DNA from: Asaia bogorensis
GTDB lineage: Bacteria; Pseudomonadota; Alphaproteobacteria; Acetobacterales; Acetobacteraceae
Assembly (NCBI GenBank): GCA_945897825.1
Contig: CAMDGX010000006.1
Coordinates: 20,495 to 84,494 of the forward strand
Direction: 5' to 3'
DNA length: 64,000 nucleotides
In this document: positions 8,307 to 16,464 of the stretch, piece by piece
Layout of the letters: each line of letters begins with the position of its first letter
Position numbering within the stretch: the first letter of the stretch is position 1
Notes under the pieces: model-generated
What the model was told of the DNA's origin: nothing
What the model saw: only the letters and a program-made list of their open reading frames with translations
The model's database searches: none
Position numbers and translations under genes: made by a program

Positions 8307-9199
8307 TGCAGATGCGCGCCTGGCTGCTCGACCCCGCGCCGGCGAGCCGGCGGCAGGCCCGGATGGGGGGATGGTTCCGTGCGTGGCTCGCCTTCCGGCG
8401 CAACACGCTGGGGATGGTGGGGCTGGGGATCGTGCTGCTTCTGCTGGCGATGGCGGCGTTCGCGCCGGTGATCGCCGACCCGGCCAGCGCGCTGACGCAG
8501 GTTTTGGAGAACCGGCTGCAGCCGGCGTCGTGGGCGCATCCGTTCGGCACCGACGAGCTGGGGCGGGATATCTTGGCGCGGGTGATGTTCGGGGCGCGGA
8601 TCACGCTGACCATCGTGGTGCTGGTGAGCTTGATCGTGGTGCCGATCGGGCTGGCGATCGGGTTGCCGGCGGGGTATTTCGGCGGCTGGGTCGATGCGGC
8701 GCTGATGCGCGTCACTGACATCTTCCTGGCGTTTCCGCGGCTGGTGCTGGCGCTGGCTTTTGCCGCGGCACTGGGGCCGGGGATCGAGAACGCGGTGATC
8801 GCCATCGCGCTGACGGCGTGGCCGCCCTATGCGCGGCTGGCGCGGGCGGAGACAATGACGCGGCGGCGCAGCGAGTTCATCCAGGCGGCCGAGCTGCAGG
8901 GCGCCTCGCATTTGCGGATCATCTCGACCCAGATCGTGCCGCTGTGCATGCCCTCGGTGATCATCCGCCTGACGCTGGACATGGCCGGGATCATCCTGAC
9001 GGCGGCCGGGCTGGGGTTCCTGGGGCTGGGGGCGCAGCCGCCTTCGCCGGAATGGGGGGCGATGGTCTCGACCGGGCGGGAGGTTCTGCTGGACCAGTGG
9101 TGGGTGGCGACGATCCCGGGGCTGGCGATCTTCATCACCAGCCTGGGGTTCAACCTGCTGGGCGACGGGCTGCGCGACGTGTCGTCCGGTCGGGGTTGA
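8306..9199 (+). CDS. Dpp/Opp-type ABC permease C, operon 1
   Basis: 297 residues. The ATG shares its A with the preceding TGA (TGATG). It has the N-terminal cytoplasmic segment and TM1 of the OppC_N domain, HPFGTDELGRDILARVMFGA after TM1, and the coupling loop EFIQAAELQGASHLRIISTQIVP. The final residues are DVSSGRG, where most homologues end in DVLDPR; this suggests local drift at the C-terminus. Heterodimer partner of the permease at 7221. Confidence 0.9.
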   Translation: MQMRAWLLDPAPASRRQARMGGWFRAWLAFRRNTLGMVGLGIVLLLLAMAAFAPVIADPASALTQVLENRLQPASWAHPFGTDELGRDILARVMFGARITLTIVVLVSLIVVPIGLAIGLPAGYFGGWVDAALMRVTDIFLAFPRLVLALAFAAALGPGIENAVIAIALTAWPPYARLARAETMTRRRSEFIQAAELQGASHLRIISTQIVPLCMPSVIIRLTLDMAGIILTAAGLGFLGLGAQPPSPEWGAMVSTGREVLLDQWWVATIPGLAIFITSLGFNLLGDGLRDVSSGRG

Positions 9200-9204
9200 G
9201 CATC

Positions 9205-10071
9205 ATGGACGGTCCGTTGCTGCGGGTGCGCAACCTCAGCGTCACCTACCCTTCCGACACCGGCGACTTCCGGGCGGTGCGCAACGTGAGCTTCAGCGTC
9301 GGGCGCGAGCGGCTGGGGATCGTGGGCGAGTCGGGGTCGGGCAAGTCCACCACCGGGCGGGCGATCATGGGGCTGGTGCGGCACCCGGCGCGGGTGGCCA
9401 GCGACGAGATGATGCTGGGCGATACCGACCTGCGCGCGCTGCCGGAGCGGGGGTTCCGCAAGCTGCGCGGCAAGCGGATCGCCATGGTGCTGCAGGACCC
9501 GAAATACTCGCTCGACCCGGTGATGCAGGTGGGGCAGCAGATCGCCGAGACGCATCGGACGCATCTTTCGAGCAGCAAGGCGGAGGCGCGGCAGGCGGCG
9601 CTGGAGATGCTGGAGGCGGTGCATATCCGCGACCCCGAGCGGGTCTATGCCATGTATCCGCACCAGGTCTCCGGCGGCATGGGTCAGCGGATCATGATCG
9701 CGATGATGCTGATCGCCGGGCCCGAGCTGCTGATCGCCGATGAGCCGACCTCGGCGCTGGATGTGACGGTGCAGAGCCAGGTGCTGTCGATCATGGACGA
9801 GCTGGTGCGCAGCCGGGGGATGGGGCTGATCCTGATCAGCCACAATTTGCACCTGGTCTCTTCGTTCTGCGACCGGGTGCTGGTGATGTACGCCGGGCAG
9901 GTGGTCGAGGTGTGCGCGGCGTCGCGGCTTTCGGAGGCGCAGCATCCCTATACGCGCGGGCTGCTGGCGGCGTTGCCGGAGCTGGGGCGGCGGCGGGCGG
10001 AGCTGCCGCAGTTGCAGCGCGATCCGGCGTGGATGGAGGACATTTCGGCGCCGCTGGAGACGCTTGCGTGA
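9205..10071 (+). CDS. Oligopeptide ABC transporter ATP-binding subunit D, operon 1
   Basis: 288 residues. Walker [11 protein letters not shown] loop VLQDPKYSLDP, signature VSGGMGQR, Walker B LLIADEPTSALD and H loop ISHNLHLV are all present. It is shorter than typical OppD (about 325): the C-terminal cysteine-containing extension is missing after AQHPYTRGLLAALPELG. It hydrolyses ATP at the cytoplasmic face together with the next gene product. Start ATG five bases after the permease stop. Confidence 0.9.
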   Translation: MDGPLLRVRNLSVTYPSDTGDFRAVRNVSFSVGRERLGIVGESGSGKSTTGRAIMGLVRHPARVASDEMMLGDTDLRALPERGFRKLRGKRIAMVLQDPKYSLDPVMQVGQQIAETHRTHLSSSKAEARQAALEMLEAVHIRDPERVYAMYPHQVSGGMGQRIMIAMMLIAGPELLIADEPTSALDVTVQSQVLSIMDELVRSRGMGLILISHNLHLVSSFCDRVLVMYAGQVVEVCAASRLSEAQHPYTRGLLAALPELGRRRAELPQLQRDPAWMEDISAPLETLA

Positions 10072-10859
10072 GCATCATCCTGGAGCATGTGACGGTCAGC
10101 TACGGGCGCGGCGCCAAGCGGGTCGACGCGGCGAGGAATGTGTCCCTCGCGGTGGCCGAGGGCGAGGCCTATGGGCTGGTCGGCGAATCGGGCTCGGGCA
10201 AGTCGACCGTGTTGCGGGCGGTGGCTGGGTTGATCCCGCATGCCGAGGGACGAGTGGCGCTGGCCGGGCAGACGATGGGCAAGGCGCGCACGACAGCGCA
10301 GCGCAAGACGGTGCAGATGGTGTTCCAGGACCCGTACGGGTCGTTGCATCCGAGCCAGACCGTCGACCAGATCCTGTCGATGCCGATCGCCATCCACAAG
10401 CTGGGCGATGCCGACCGGCGGGTGGCGGCCGCGTTGGACGAGGTGGGGCTGGGACCCGCGCACCGCTTCCGCTACCCGCACCAACTTTCGGGCGGCCAGC
10501 GGCAACGGATTGCGATTGCCCGCGCGCTGATCCTGGAGCCGCGCATCCTGCTGCTGGACGAGCCGACCTCGGCGCTCGATGTGTCGGTGCAGGCGGAGAT
10601 CCTGAACCTGCTGTCGCGGCTGCGGCGCGAGCATGGGCTGACGATGCTGATGGTCAGCCACGATCTGGCGGTGATCGCGCATCTGTGCGACCGGATCGCG
10701 GTGATGAACCGCGGCGAGATCGTGGAGACGACGACCGCGGACGCGCTGGCGGCGGGCGAGGTGAGCAACGCCTATACGCAGCAACTGCTGCGCTCGAACA
10801 AGGGGTTCGATGCGTCGGGCGGCGAGATGGACCGGCTGGACGCGGTTCCTGCTCGCTGA
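10068..10859 (+). CDS. Oligopeptide ABC transporter ATP-binding subunit F, operon 1
   Basis: 263 residues from a GTG that overlaps the previous TGA (GTGA). Walker [11 protein letters not shown] loop VFQDPYGSLHP, signature LSGGQRQR, Walker B LLLDEPTSALD and H loop SHDLAVI are complete. The C-terminal cysteine-rich segment usual in OppF is absent, as in its paralogue at 32724, so this is a trait of the subfamily. Last gene of operon 1. Confidence 0.9.
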   Translation: MSIILEHVTVSYGRGAKRVDAARNVSLAVAEGEAYGLVGESGSGKSTVLRAVAGLIPHAEGRVALAGQTMGKARTTAQRKTVQMVFQDPYGSLHPSQTVDQILSMPIAIHKLGDADRRVAAALDEVGLGPAHRFRYPHQLSGGQRQRIAIARALILEPRILLLDEPTSALDVSVQAEILNLLSRLRREHGLTMLMVSHDLAVIAHLCDRIAVMNRGEIVETTTADALAAGEVSNAYTQQLLRSNKGFDASGGEMDRLDAVPAR

Positions 10860-11160
10860 GCGCACTGGTTCCGACGGCCGCTTTCACGAATCGATCTCGA
10901 CGAGCCGACGGGGCACGCGGCCTTCGCGGGATCGATGCGTTCCATGGCGCCATGGCGCCGACACATTCCATGGTATGTGAAGTAACTCTTGGTAACTTAT
11001 TGATGTAGAATATTTTTACACTATTTGCTGCGCCAACTCTTTGAGTAAATACTTTGGTATGCCAGCCTGAAAAAAGCATTACTTCTCGCTCATCTGTGAT
11101 CGTGACCGGGATGTGAACACATGTAGCTTTCGCCCCGCCACCTTTTGGGGATGAAGTGCC
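10860..11160 (+). other. Intergenic region with palindrome and AT-rich upstream tract
   Basis: No gene is seen. A perfect 14-base palindrome CCATGGCGCCATGG lies at 10942-10955, followed by another CCATGG. From about 10975 to 11110 the DNA becomes AT-rich, unlike its surroundings. Two GTAACT direct repeats start at 10982 and 10992, one helical turn apart, just upstream of the candidate promoter for the PEP-CTERM gene; they could be an activator or repressor site. Confidence 0.6.
10989..11016 (+). promoter_or_regulatory. Candidate sigma70-type promoter for PEP-CTERM gene
   Basis: TTGGTA (10989-10994) and TATTTT (11011-11016) are separated by 16 bases in the AT-rich tract. Starting here, the mRNA leader would be about 140 bases. 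Assigned by eye only. Confidence 0.3.
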
Positions 11161-11892
11161 ATGAGCCTCTTTAAGAAAATTACCCTTGCAGTGGGCACTG
11201 CCGCGGTGCTGGCGCTGGCGCCCGTTGCGGCAAACGCCGACATTTGCTCGTCCACGACCGAGTGCACGTTGCTGTTCAGCAAGCTGAACTCCGGAGCGAC
11301 AGGCGACTACGGTTATGTGAACATGACACTGTCCTCCGGGACGGCGACCATCAACATCGTGATGACGAGCGGGTACGAGATCATCACGACTGGTTTCCCG
11401 GCTGGTGGCGGCACCAACTATTCCGTTGCGTTCAACGACACCGTGAACGGCACTCTGACGATCGCGAATTTCGATCCGAACACGTATGGTGGCTTCAGCA
11501 GCCTGGAGACGCAGACGCTCCAGTTCGACGGGTTCGGCAGCTTCAACAACGCCGTGGCCACCGCACCGAACCAGGGCGGCAGCGGCACCTCCAGCAGCAC
11601 CCTGTCGTTCACCGTCTTCAACCCCAACCTCGTCGACATCGAGCAACTGGTCGCGCCGAGCGCCAGCCCTGCCGGTGCCGGCAACGCGCTGTGGGTCGTC
11701 GATGTCGTGGGCCCGGGCGGGGTGACGAACCTTGCCGGCGCCTTCGGGATCGCTGTCTGCGCGAACGGGGCGCCGAACTACCCGATCTGCACGCCCCAGC
11801 AGGTCGAGACGCCGGAGCCGATGAGCATGGCGATCCTGGGCATGGGCCTGCTCGGCCTGGGCGCCGTGCGCCTGCGCCGTCGCGCCGCCTGA
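11161..11892 (+). CDS. PEP-CTERM sorting-domain protein
   Basis: 243 residues. It has an N-terminal signal peptide (KKITLAVGTAAVLALAPVAA, cleavage near ANA-D) and a Ser/Thr/Gly/Asn-rich, beta-strand-like body. The C-terminal exosortase signal reads TPEPMSMAILGMGLLGLGA followed by RLRRRAA: the PEP motif, a hydrophobic helix and a basic tail. Such proteins are exported, processed by an exosortase (EpsH family) and left on the surface, usually in bacteria that make extracellular polysaccharide. No exosortase is in this window, though a glycan locus lies at 47-60 kb. Monocistronic, with AT-rich upstream DNA and its own terminator. Function of the body unknown. Confidence 0.88.
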   Translation: MSLFKKITLAVGTAAVLALAPVAANADICSSTTECTLLFSKLNSGATGDYGYVNMTLSSGTATINIVMTSGYEIITTGFPAGGGTNYSVAFNDTVNGTLTIANFDPNTYGGFSSLETQTLQFDGFGSFNNAVATAPNQGGSGTSSSTLSFTVFNPNLVDIEQLVAPSASPAGAGNALWVVDVVGPGGVTNLAGAFGIAVCANGAPNYPICTPQQVETPEPMSMAILGMGLLGLGAVRLRRRAA

Positions 11893-11914
11893 CCGCCTGA
11901 CGGCAGCCAGCCAG

Positions 11915-11960
11915 ACAAGAAGGGGCCCGTGCCTGATGCAGGCACGGGCCCCAATCTTGT
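11915..11960. terminator. Bidirectional terminator between convergent genes
   Basis: A 14-bp perfect stem GGGGCCCGTGCCTG/CAGGCACGGGCCCC with loop ATG (11922-11952) is extended by ACAAGA (11915-11920) and TCTTGT (11955-11960). The A-tract before and T-rich tract after make it usable from both strands, fitting its place between the PEP-CTERM gene and the VWA gene. Confidence 0.85.
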
Positions 11961-11970
11961 CCGCCAGGCG

Positions 11971-13428
11971 TCAGCGCCTTGCGGTGGCCAGCAGTTCCTC
12001 GACGACGCGCTCCAGCTGGGCGATCGTGTTGCAGGTGACCATCTGGTTGCAGAACGGCGCGTAGCGATACATGTCGCTGTCGCCGGTGCCCCAGAGCGGC
12101 TGCGGCTCCGGGTTCAGCCAGATGACGCGGCCGGCGCGGTTGAAGATGTCGCCCATCAGCTCGACGCGGGCCTCGTTGCGGTTGCCGCGGGCGTCGCCGA
12201 GGATGATCACCGTGGTCTGGCGGTTCACGCCGCGCAGCGCCATGCCGCAGAAATCCTCCAGCGACTTGCCGTAGTTGGTGGAACCGAAGCCCACCGTCTC
12301 GAGGATCTTGGTGACGGCATCATCGCTGTTCTCGCGCCGCAGGATGTCGCTGACCTCGACGAGGTGGCTGGAGAAGGCGAAGCCGCGCAGATCGGCCAGC
12401 ACGTCGTTCAGCGAATAGAGGAACATCAGCAGGAAGCGCGCGACGGTGGAGACCGAGCCGGAGACGTCGCACAGCGCCATGACGCGCGGCTTGTCGATGC
12501 GCTCGCGCTTCCAGACGGTGCGGAACGGCACGCCGTCGAAGGCCATGTTCTTGCGCATGGTGCGCCGCGTATCCAGCACGCCGCGGCGGTCGCGGTAGCG
12601 CTTGCGGCTGTAGCGCTCGGCCAGCTTCTTGGCCATCTCGCGGATGAGCTGGCGCATGCGCTGGATGTCGCGCCGGTCGAGCTGGGAGAGGTTGACTTGG
12701 CGCAGCGCCCCCTCGCGGATCTCGCGCGTGGTGCCGGTGGCGAACAGGGCGAGTTGGCGCTCCATGTAGCCGCGGGCGCGCTCGCCGAGGTCGCGGCGCG
12801 CCTTGGTCAGTCGGTCGGCAAGCTCCGTGTTGCCCTCGGCGCGCAGCCGGGTGATCTCGCGCTCCAGCTCCGGCAGGCCCATGCGGTCGAGGATGCGGCG
12901 GGCGTAGAGGTTGGTTTGGGTGAACAGGGTGATGTTGGTGGCGCCCGCGGCCTCGGCGGCGCGCTCCATCGCGGCGGCCAGGCCGGCGATGTCGTTGTCC
13001 AATAGCATCTGGCCGAGCCGGGAGGCCGCACCGCTGCCTTCGCCCTGCGGCTCGCCGCCCATGCTGTCGCCGCCCGGGCCTTCGCCGTCCTGCGGCTGGC
13101 CATCGGCGGCGGCATCCGGGTCGCGGGACGCATCCGGCGATTTGGCGGCGTAGGAGGAGGTGTCGCGCTTGAAGTAGGTCTCGAACGCCTGCTCGAAGAT
13201 CTGCTTCTCCTCCATCGTCTTGGCGATGGTGAGGGTGAGCGCGTCCTTCAGCGCCTGGCGGTCGGCGAACCCGACGGCGTTGGCGGACTCGAAGGCATCG
13301 AGCGATTCGGCCACCGAAATGCGCACGCCCGCCCCGCGCGCCACCCGCAGCAGGCGCAGCAGCATGTCCGACGAGAGCGGCGGGTCGGACGCGGCGGCCC
13401 CGAACGGGCTGCGGGACGAGGCGGACAT
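11971..13428 (-). CDS. VWA-domain protein, CoxE-like
   Basis: 485 residues. The N-terminal half contains a low-complexity Asp/Gly/Glu-rich linker (about 100-135) and charged helices. The C-terminal half is a von Willebrand A domain with MIDAS motif DVSGS starting at D321, and later GFGSTNYG and GDARGN. This matches CoxE/VWA-CoxE proteins, cytoplasmic metal-binding adaptors that work with MoxR AAA+ ATPases to mature or remodel enzymes. The MoxR gene lies four bases upstream. No CO-dehydrogenase or methanol-dehydrogenase genes are adjacent, so the client is unknown. Confidence 0.85.
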   Translation of the reverse strand: MSASSRSPFGAAASDPPLSSDMLLRLLRVARGAGVRISVAESLDAFESANAVGFADRQALKDALTLTIAKTMEEKQIFEQAFETYFKRDTSSYAAKSPDASRDPDAAADGQPQDGEGPGGDSMGGEPQGEGSGAASRLGQMLLDNDIAGLAAAMERAAEAAGATNITLFTQTNLYARRILDRMGLPELEREITRLRAEGNTELADRLTKARRDLGERARGYMERQLALFATGTTREIREGALRQVNLSQLDRRDIQRMRQLIREMAKKLAERYSRKRYRDRRGVLDTRRTMRKNMAFDGVPFRTVWKRERIDKPRVMALCDVSGSVSTVARFLLMFLYSLNDVLADLRGFAFSSHLVEVSDILRRENSDDAVTKILETVGFGSTNYGKSLEDFCGMALRGVNRQTTVIILGDARGNRNEARVELMGDIFNRAGRVIWLNPEPQPLWGTGDSDMYRYAPFCNQMVTCNTIAQLERVVEELLATARR

Positions 13429-13432
13429 CGCG

Positions 13433-14395
13433 CTACTTCGCCGCCAGGCCCTGCGTCTCGCGCAGCGCCTGGTGCGTCATCTCGCCCACCAGCTTGCCGG
13501 CGCTGGACATGTCGCCCTCGAACTTGAGCAGCACGTTCAGCGTGTTCTGCACCAGCTCGGGCTCGAGCTGCGAGGCGTTCAGCAGGATGAGCGCGCGCGC
13601 CCAATCGAGCGTCTCGCTGACCGAGGGGAGCTTGCGGAGGTCTTGCGTGCGCAGGCCCTGGACGAAATGCACCAGCTGGCGCAGCAGGTTGGCCTGCACA
13701 TGCGGGATGCGGGTCTGCACGATCCGCTCCTCGCGCCGCGCATCGGGGTAGCCGATGTGCAGGTGCAGGCAGCGCCGCTTCATGGCATCGCCGAGGTCGC
13801 GGGTGTTGTTCGAGGTCAGCAGCACGATCGGGATGACCTTGGCGGTCTGGGTGCCGAGCTCCGGGATGCTGACCTGGTAGTCGGACAGGATCTCGAGCAG
13901 GAAGGACTCGAACTCCTCGTCGGCCTTGTCCACCTCGTCGACCAGCAGCACGCAGCCGATCGGCTCGCGCAGGGCGCGCAGCAGCGGGCGCGGCTCCAGG
14001 AAGCGCTCGGAGAAGAACAGGTCGTCCACCTTCTCCAGGCGCACCAGCGCCTCGTCGAGGTCCGCGGCGTCGCGCAGCTGTTCGCCCAGCTTGTCCTTGA
14101 GGATCTGGGTGTAGAGGAGCTGCTTGCCGTATTTCCACTCGTAGAGCGCCTTGGACTCGTCGAGCCCCTCGTAGCACTGCATGCGGATGAGCGGCAGCTC
14201 GAGGAAGGTGGCGGTCGCCTTGGCCAGTTCGGTCTTGCCGACGCCGGCCGGGCCTTCGACCAGGATGGGCTTGCCGAGCCGCACCGCCAGGAACAATGCA
14301 GTGGCGATCTGGCGAGAGCTGATATAGCCGGTGCTGGCAAGCCCGGCCTCGATGCTCTCGATCGTGGGTATCTTCTGGTCCAGGCTCGTGCTCAC
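13433..14395 (-). CDS. MoxR-family AAA+ ATPase
   Basis: 320 residues from the GTG at 14395, chosen because GAGGAGGA lies about nine bases upstream; the frame stays open to 14488. Walker A GPAGVGKT (about 48-55), Walker B VLLVDEVDKAD, sensor 1 LTSNNTRDLGDAMKRR and an arginine finger region are present. MoxR ATPases are cytoplasmic chaperone-like machines that act with VWA partners on metal-cofactor enzymes or the cell envelope. Followed after four bases by the CoxE-like gene, hence one operon. Confidence 0.88.
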   Translation of the reverse strand: MSTSLDQKIPTIESIEAGLASTGYISSRQIATALFLAVRLGKPILVEGPAGVGKTELAKATATFLELPLIRMQCYEGLDESKALYEWKYGKQLLYTQILKDKLGEQLRDAADLDEALVRLEKVDDLFFSERFLEPRPLLRALREPIGCVLLVDEVDKADEEFESFLLEILSDYQVSIPELGTQTAKVIPIVLLTSNNTRDLGDAMKRRCLHLHIGYPDARREERIVQTRIPHVQANLLRQLVHFVQGLRTQDLRKLPSVSETLDWARALILLNASQLEPELVQNTLNVLLKFEGDMSSAGKLVGEMTHQALRETQGLAAK

Positions 14396-14586
14396 GCGCA
14401 GCGCTCCTCCTCGTGATTCAAACATGCCTAGCGCGATTCCGCGCCCCCGGCGAGAGGCTGCGCAACAGAGCCGCCATCCCTTCCGCAAAGGGGTGACGCA
14501 CGCGCAACGGATGCGCTTTCCCCCTTGGCGAAGGGCGCGCGGACTGATCTTATGTCTACAATCGACCGTCCAGGGATAAAATACGC

Positions 14587-15543
14587 ATGCGGGCCTATGT
14601 GATCCGCCGCCTTCTGGCGCTGATTCCGACGTTGTTCTTCGCCAGTGTCATCGTTTTCGCCACCGTCCGCATGATTCCGGGCGACATCATCGACCTGATG
14701 ATCTCGCAGAACGACATCAGCGCCGGCGGCACCGACCGCGAGAAGCTGGAAATGGCGCTCGGCCTCGATCAGCCGATGTACATCCAGTATTTCCGCTGGA
14801 TGGGCGGGATCCTTCTGCGCGGCGATTTCGGCTCGTCGCTCTGGCAGGAGCAGTCGGTGATCGGCGAGATCCTCGCCCGCCTTCCCACCACCTTCCAACT
14901 CGGCGCCATGGCGCTGTTCGTGGCGCTCGTGGTGGCCGTGCCGATCGGCGTGTGGTCCGCGATCCGCCAGGACACCTGGGGCGACTACCTCGGCCGCTCG
15001 TTCTCGATCATCAACCTGGCCGTGCCCGGCTTCTGGGTCGGCACCATGGTGATGGTGTTCCCGGCGATCTGGTGGGGCGTCTCGCCGGACGTGAAGTTCA
15101 TCCCGTTCAGCGAAGACCCGTGGGGCAACCTCGTCCAGCTGTCGATTCCGGCCGCGATCCTCGGCACGTCGCTGTCGGCCATCACCATGCGCATGACGCG
15201 CACGATGATGCTGGAGGTGCTGCGGCAGGACTACATCCGCACCGCCTGGGCCAAGGGCATGAACGAGCGCACGATGGTGGTGCGCCACGCGCTGCGCAAC
15301 GCGCTGATCCCCGTGGTGACGCTGATCGGCCTGCAGGCGCCGATCCTGATCGGCGGCACCGTGATCATGGAGCAGATCTTCGTCATCCCCGGCATGGGGC
15401 TGATGCTGCTGGAGGCGGTCGGCCGGCGCGACTACCCGGTCATCACCGGCGTGTTCCTGGTGGTGGGCGTGGCGGTCGTGCTGATCAACCTGATCGTCGA
15501 CCTGAGCTATGGCCTGCTCGACCCGAAAGTGAGGTACCGCTGA
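14587..15543 (+). CDS. Dpp/Opp-type ABC permease B, operon 2
   Basis: 318 residues, six-helix binding-protein-dependent permease. The coupling loop is DYIRTAWAKGMNERTMVVRHAL, followed by the FVIPGMGLMLL helix typical of DppB. AGGGA precedes the ATG. First gene of an operon whose order is B-C-binding protein-D-F, unlike operons 1 and 3, which begin with the binding protein. It is divergent from the MoxR gene with 191 bases between starts, presumably holding both promoters. Confidence 0.9.
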   Translation: MRAYVIRRLLALIPTLFFASVIVFATVRMIPGDIIDLMISQNDISAGGTDREKLEMALGLDQPMYIQYFRWMGGILLRGDFGSSLWQEQSVIGEILARLPTTFQLGAMALFVALVVAVPIGVWSAIRQDTWGDYLGRSFSIINLAVPGFWVGTMVMVFPAIWWGVSPDVKFIPFSEDPWGNLVQLSIPAAILGTSLSAITMRMTRTMMLEVLRQDYIRTAWAKGMNERTMVVRHALRNALIPVVTLIGLQAPILIGGTVIMEQIFVIPGMGLMLLEAVGRRDYPVITGVFLVVGVAVVLINLIVDLSYGLLDPKVRYR

Positions 15544-16436
15544 TGTCGGCCGCCGTGCAGGCCCCGCTGGTCGCCAAGACCGAGCGAGGCCCGACCGCCA
15601 CGTTCTTCATCCGGCTGTTCCGCGAGAAGCCGCTCGGGGCGGCCGGCCTGGTGATCGTGGCACTGTTCCTGTTCTGCGGCATCTTCGCCGACGTGCTGGC
15701 GCCCTATGGCCTGAACCAGATCAGCCCGGCCAACCGCCTGAAGCCACCCTCGGAGCGGTTCTGGTTCGGCACCGACCATCTCGGGCGGGACCTGCTGTCG
15801 CGCATCCTCTACGGCGCGCAGCTCTCGGTGATCATCGGCTTCGCCGCGGCAACCCTGGCCACGATCATCTCGGTGTTCCTGGGCATCGTCACCGGCTACC
15901 TGGGCGGCAAGGTCGACCTGCTGGTCCAGCGCATGGTCGATGCCTGGATGAGCTTCCCCGACCTGATCATCCTGATCGTCGTGGTCTCGGTGCTCGGGCC
16001 GGGCATGCCGCAGGTGATCTTCGTGCTTGGCCTGGTGTTCGGCATCGGCGGCAGCCGCATCGTGCGCGGCGCGGTCGTGTCGGTGCGCGAGAACATGTAC
16101 GTGCATGCCGCGCAGTCGATGGGTGCCAGCACCACGCGCATCCTGCTGCAGCACATCCTGCCGAACATCCTGCCGCCGGTGATCGTGCTGTTCACCACGC
16201 GCGTGGGCGCGGTGATCCTGGTCGAATCCGGCCTCAGCTTCCTCGGCTTCGGCGTGCCGCCGCCCGCGCCCACCTGGGGCGGGATGCTCAGCGGATCCGG
16301 CCGCACCTACATGTACATGGCGCCCTGGCTGGTGCTGGCCCCCGGGCTGTGCATCACCATCGTCGTGTATGCCATCAACGTCCTCGGCGATGCGATGCGC
16401 GATCTGCTCGATCCGCGCATGCGTGGCAGCCGCTGA
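15543..16436 (+). CDS. Dpp/Opp-type ABC permease C, operon 2
   Basis: 297 residues. The ATG overlaps the previous TGA by one base. It has a cytoplasmic N-terminus, TM1, the WFGTDHLGRDLLSRILYGA segment, and a coupling loop NMYVHAAQSMGASTTRILLQHI. It ends in LLDPRMRGSR, the normal DppC/OppC ending. Pairs with the permease encoded at 14587 in the inner membrane. Confidence 0.9.
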   Translation: MSAAVQAPLVAKTERGPTATFFIRLFREKPLGAAGLVIVALFLFCGIFADVLAPYGLNQISPANRLKPPSERFWFGTDHLGRDLLSRILYGAQLSVIIGFAAATLATIISVFLGIVTGYLGGKVDLLVQRMVDAWMSFPDLIILIVVVSVLGPGMPQVIFVLGLVFGIGGSRIVRGAVVSVRENMYVHAAQSMGASTTRILLQHILPNILPPVIVLFTTRVGAVILVESGLSFLGFGVPPPAPTWGGMLSGSGRTYMYMAPWLVLAPGLCITIVVYAINVLGDAMRDLLDPRMRGSR

Positions 16437-16464
16437 CCCAAACCAAGAAAACAAGGAGGGATTC

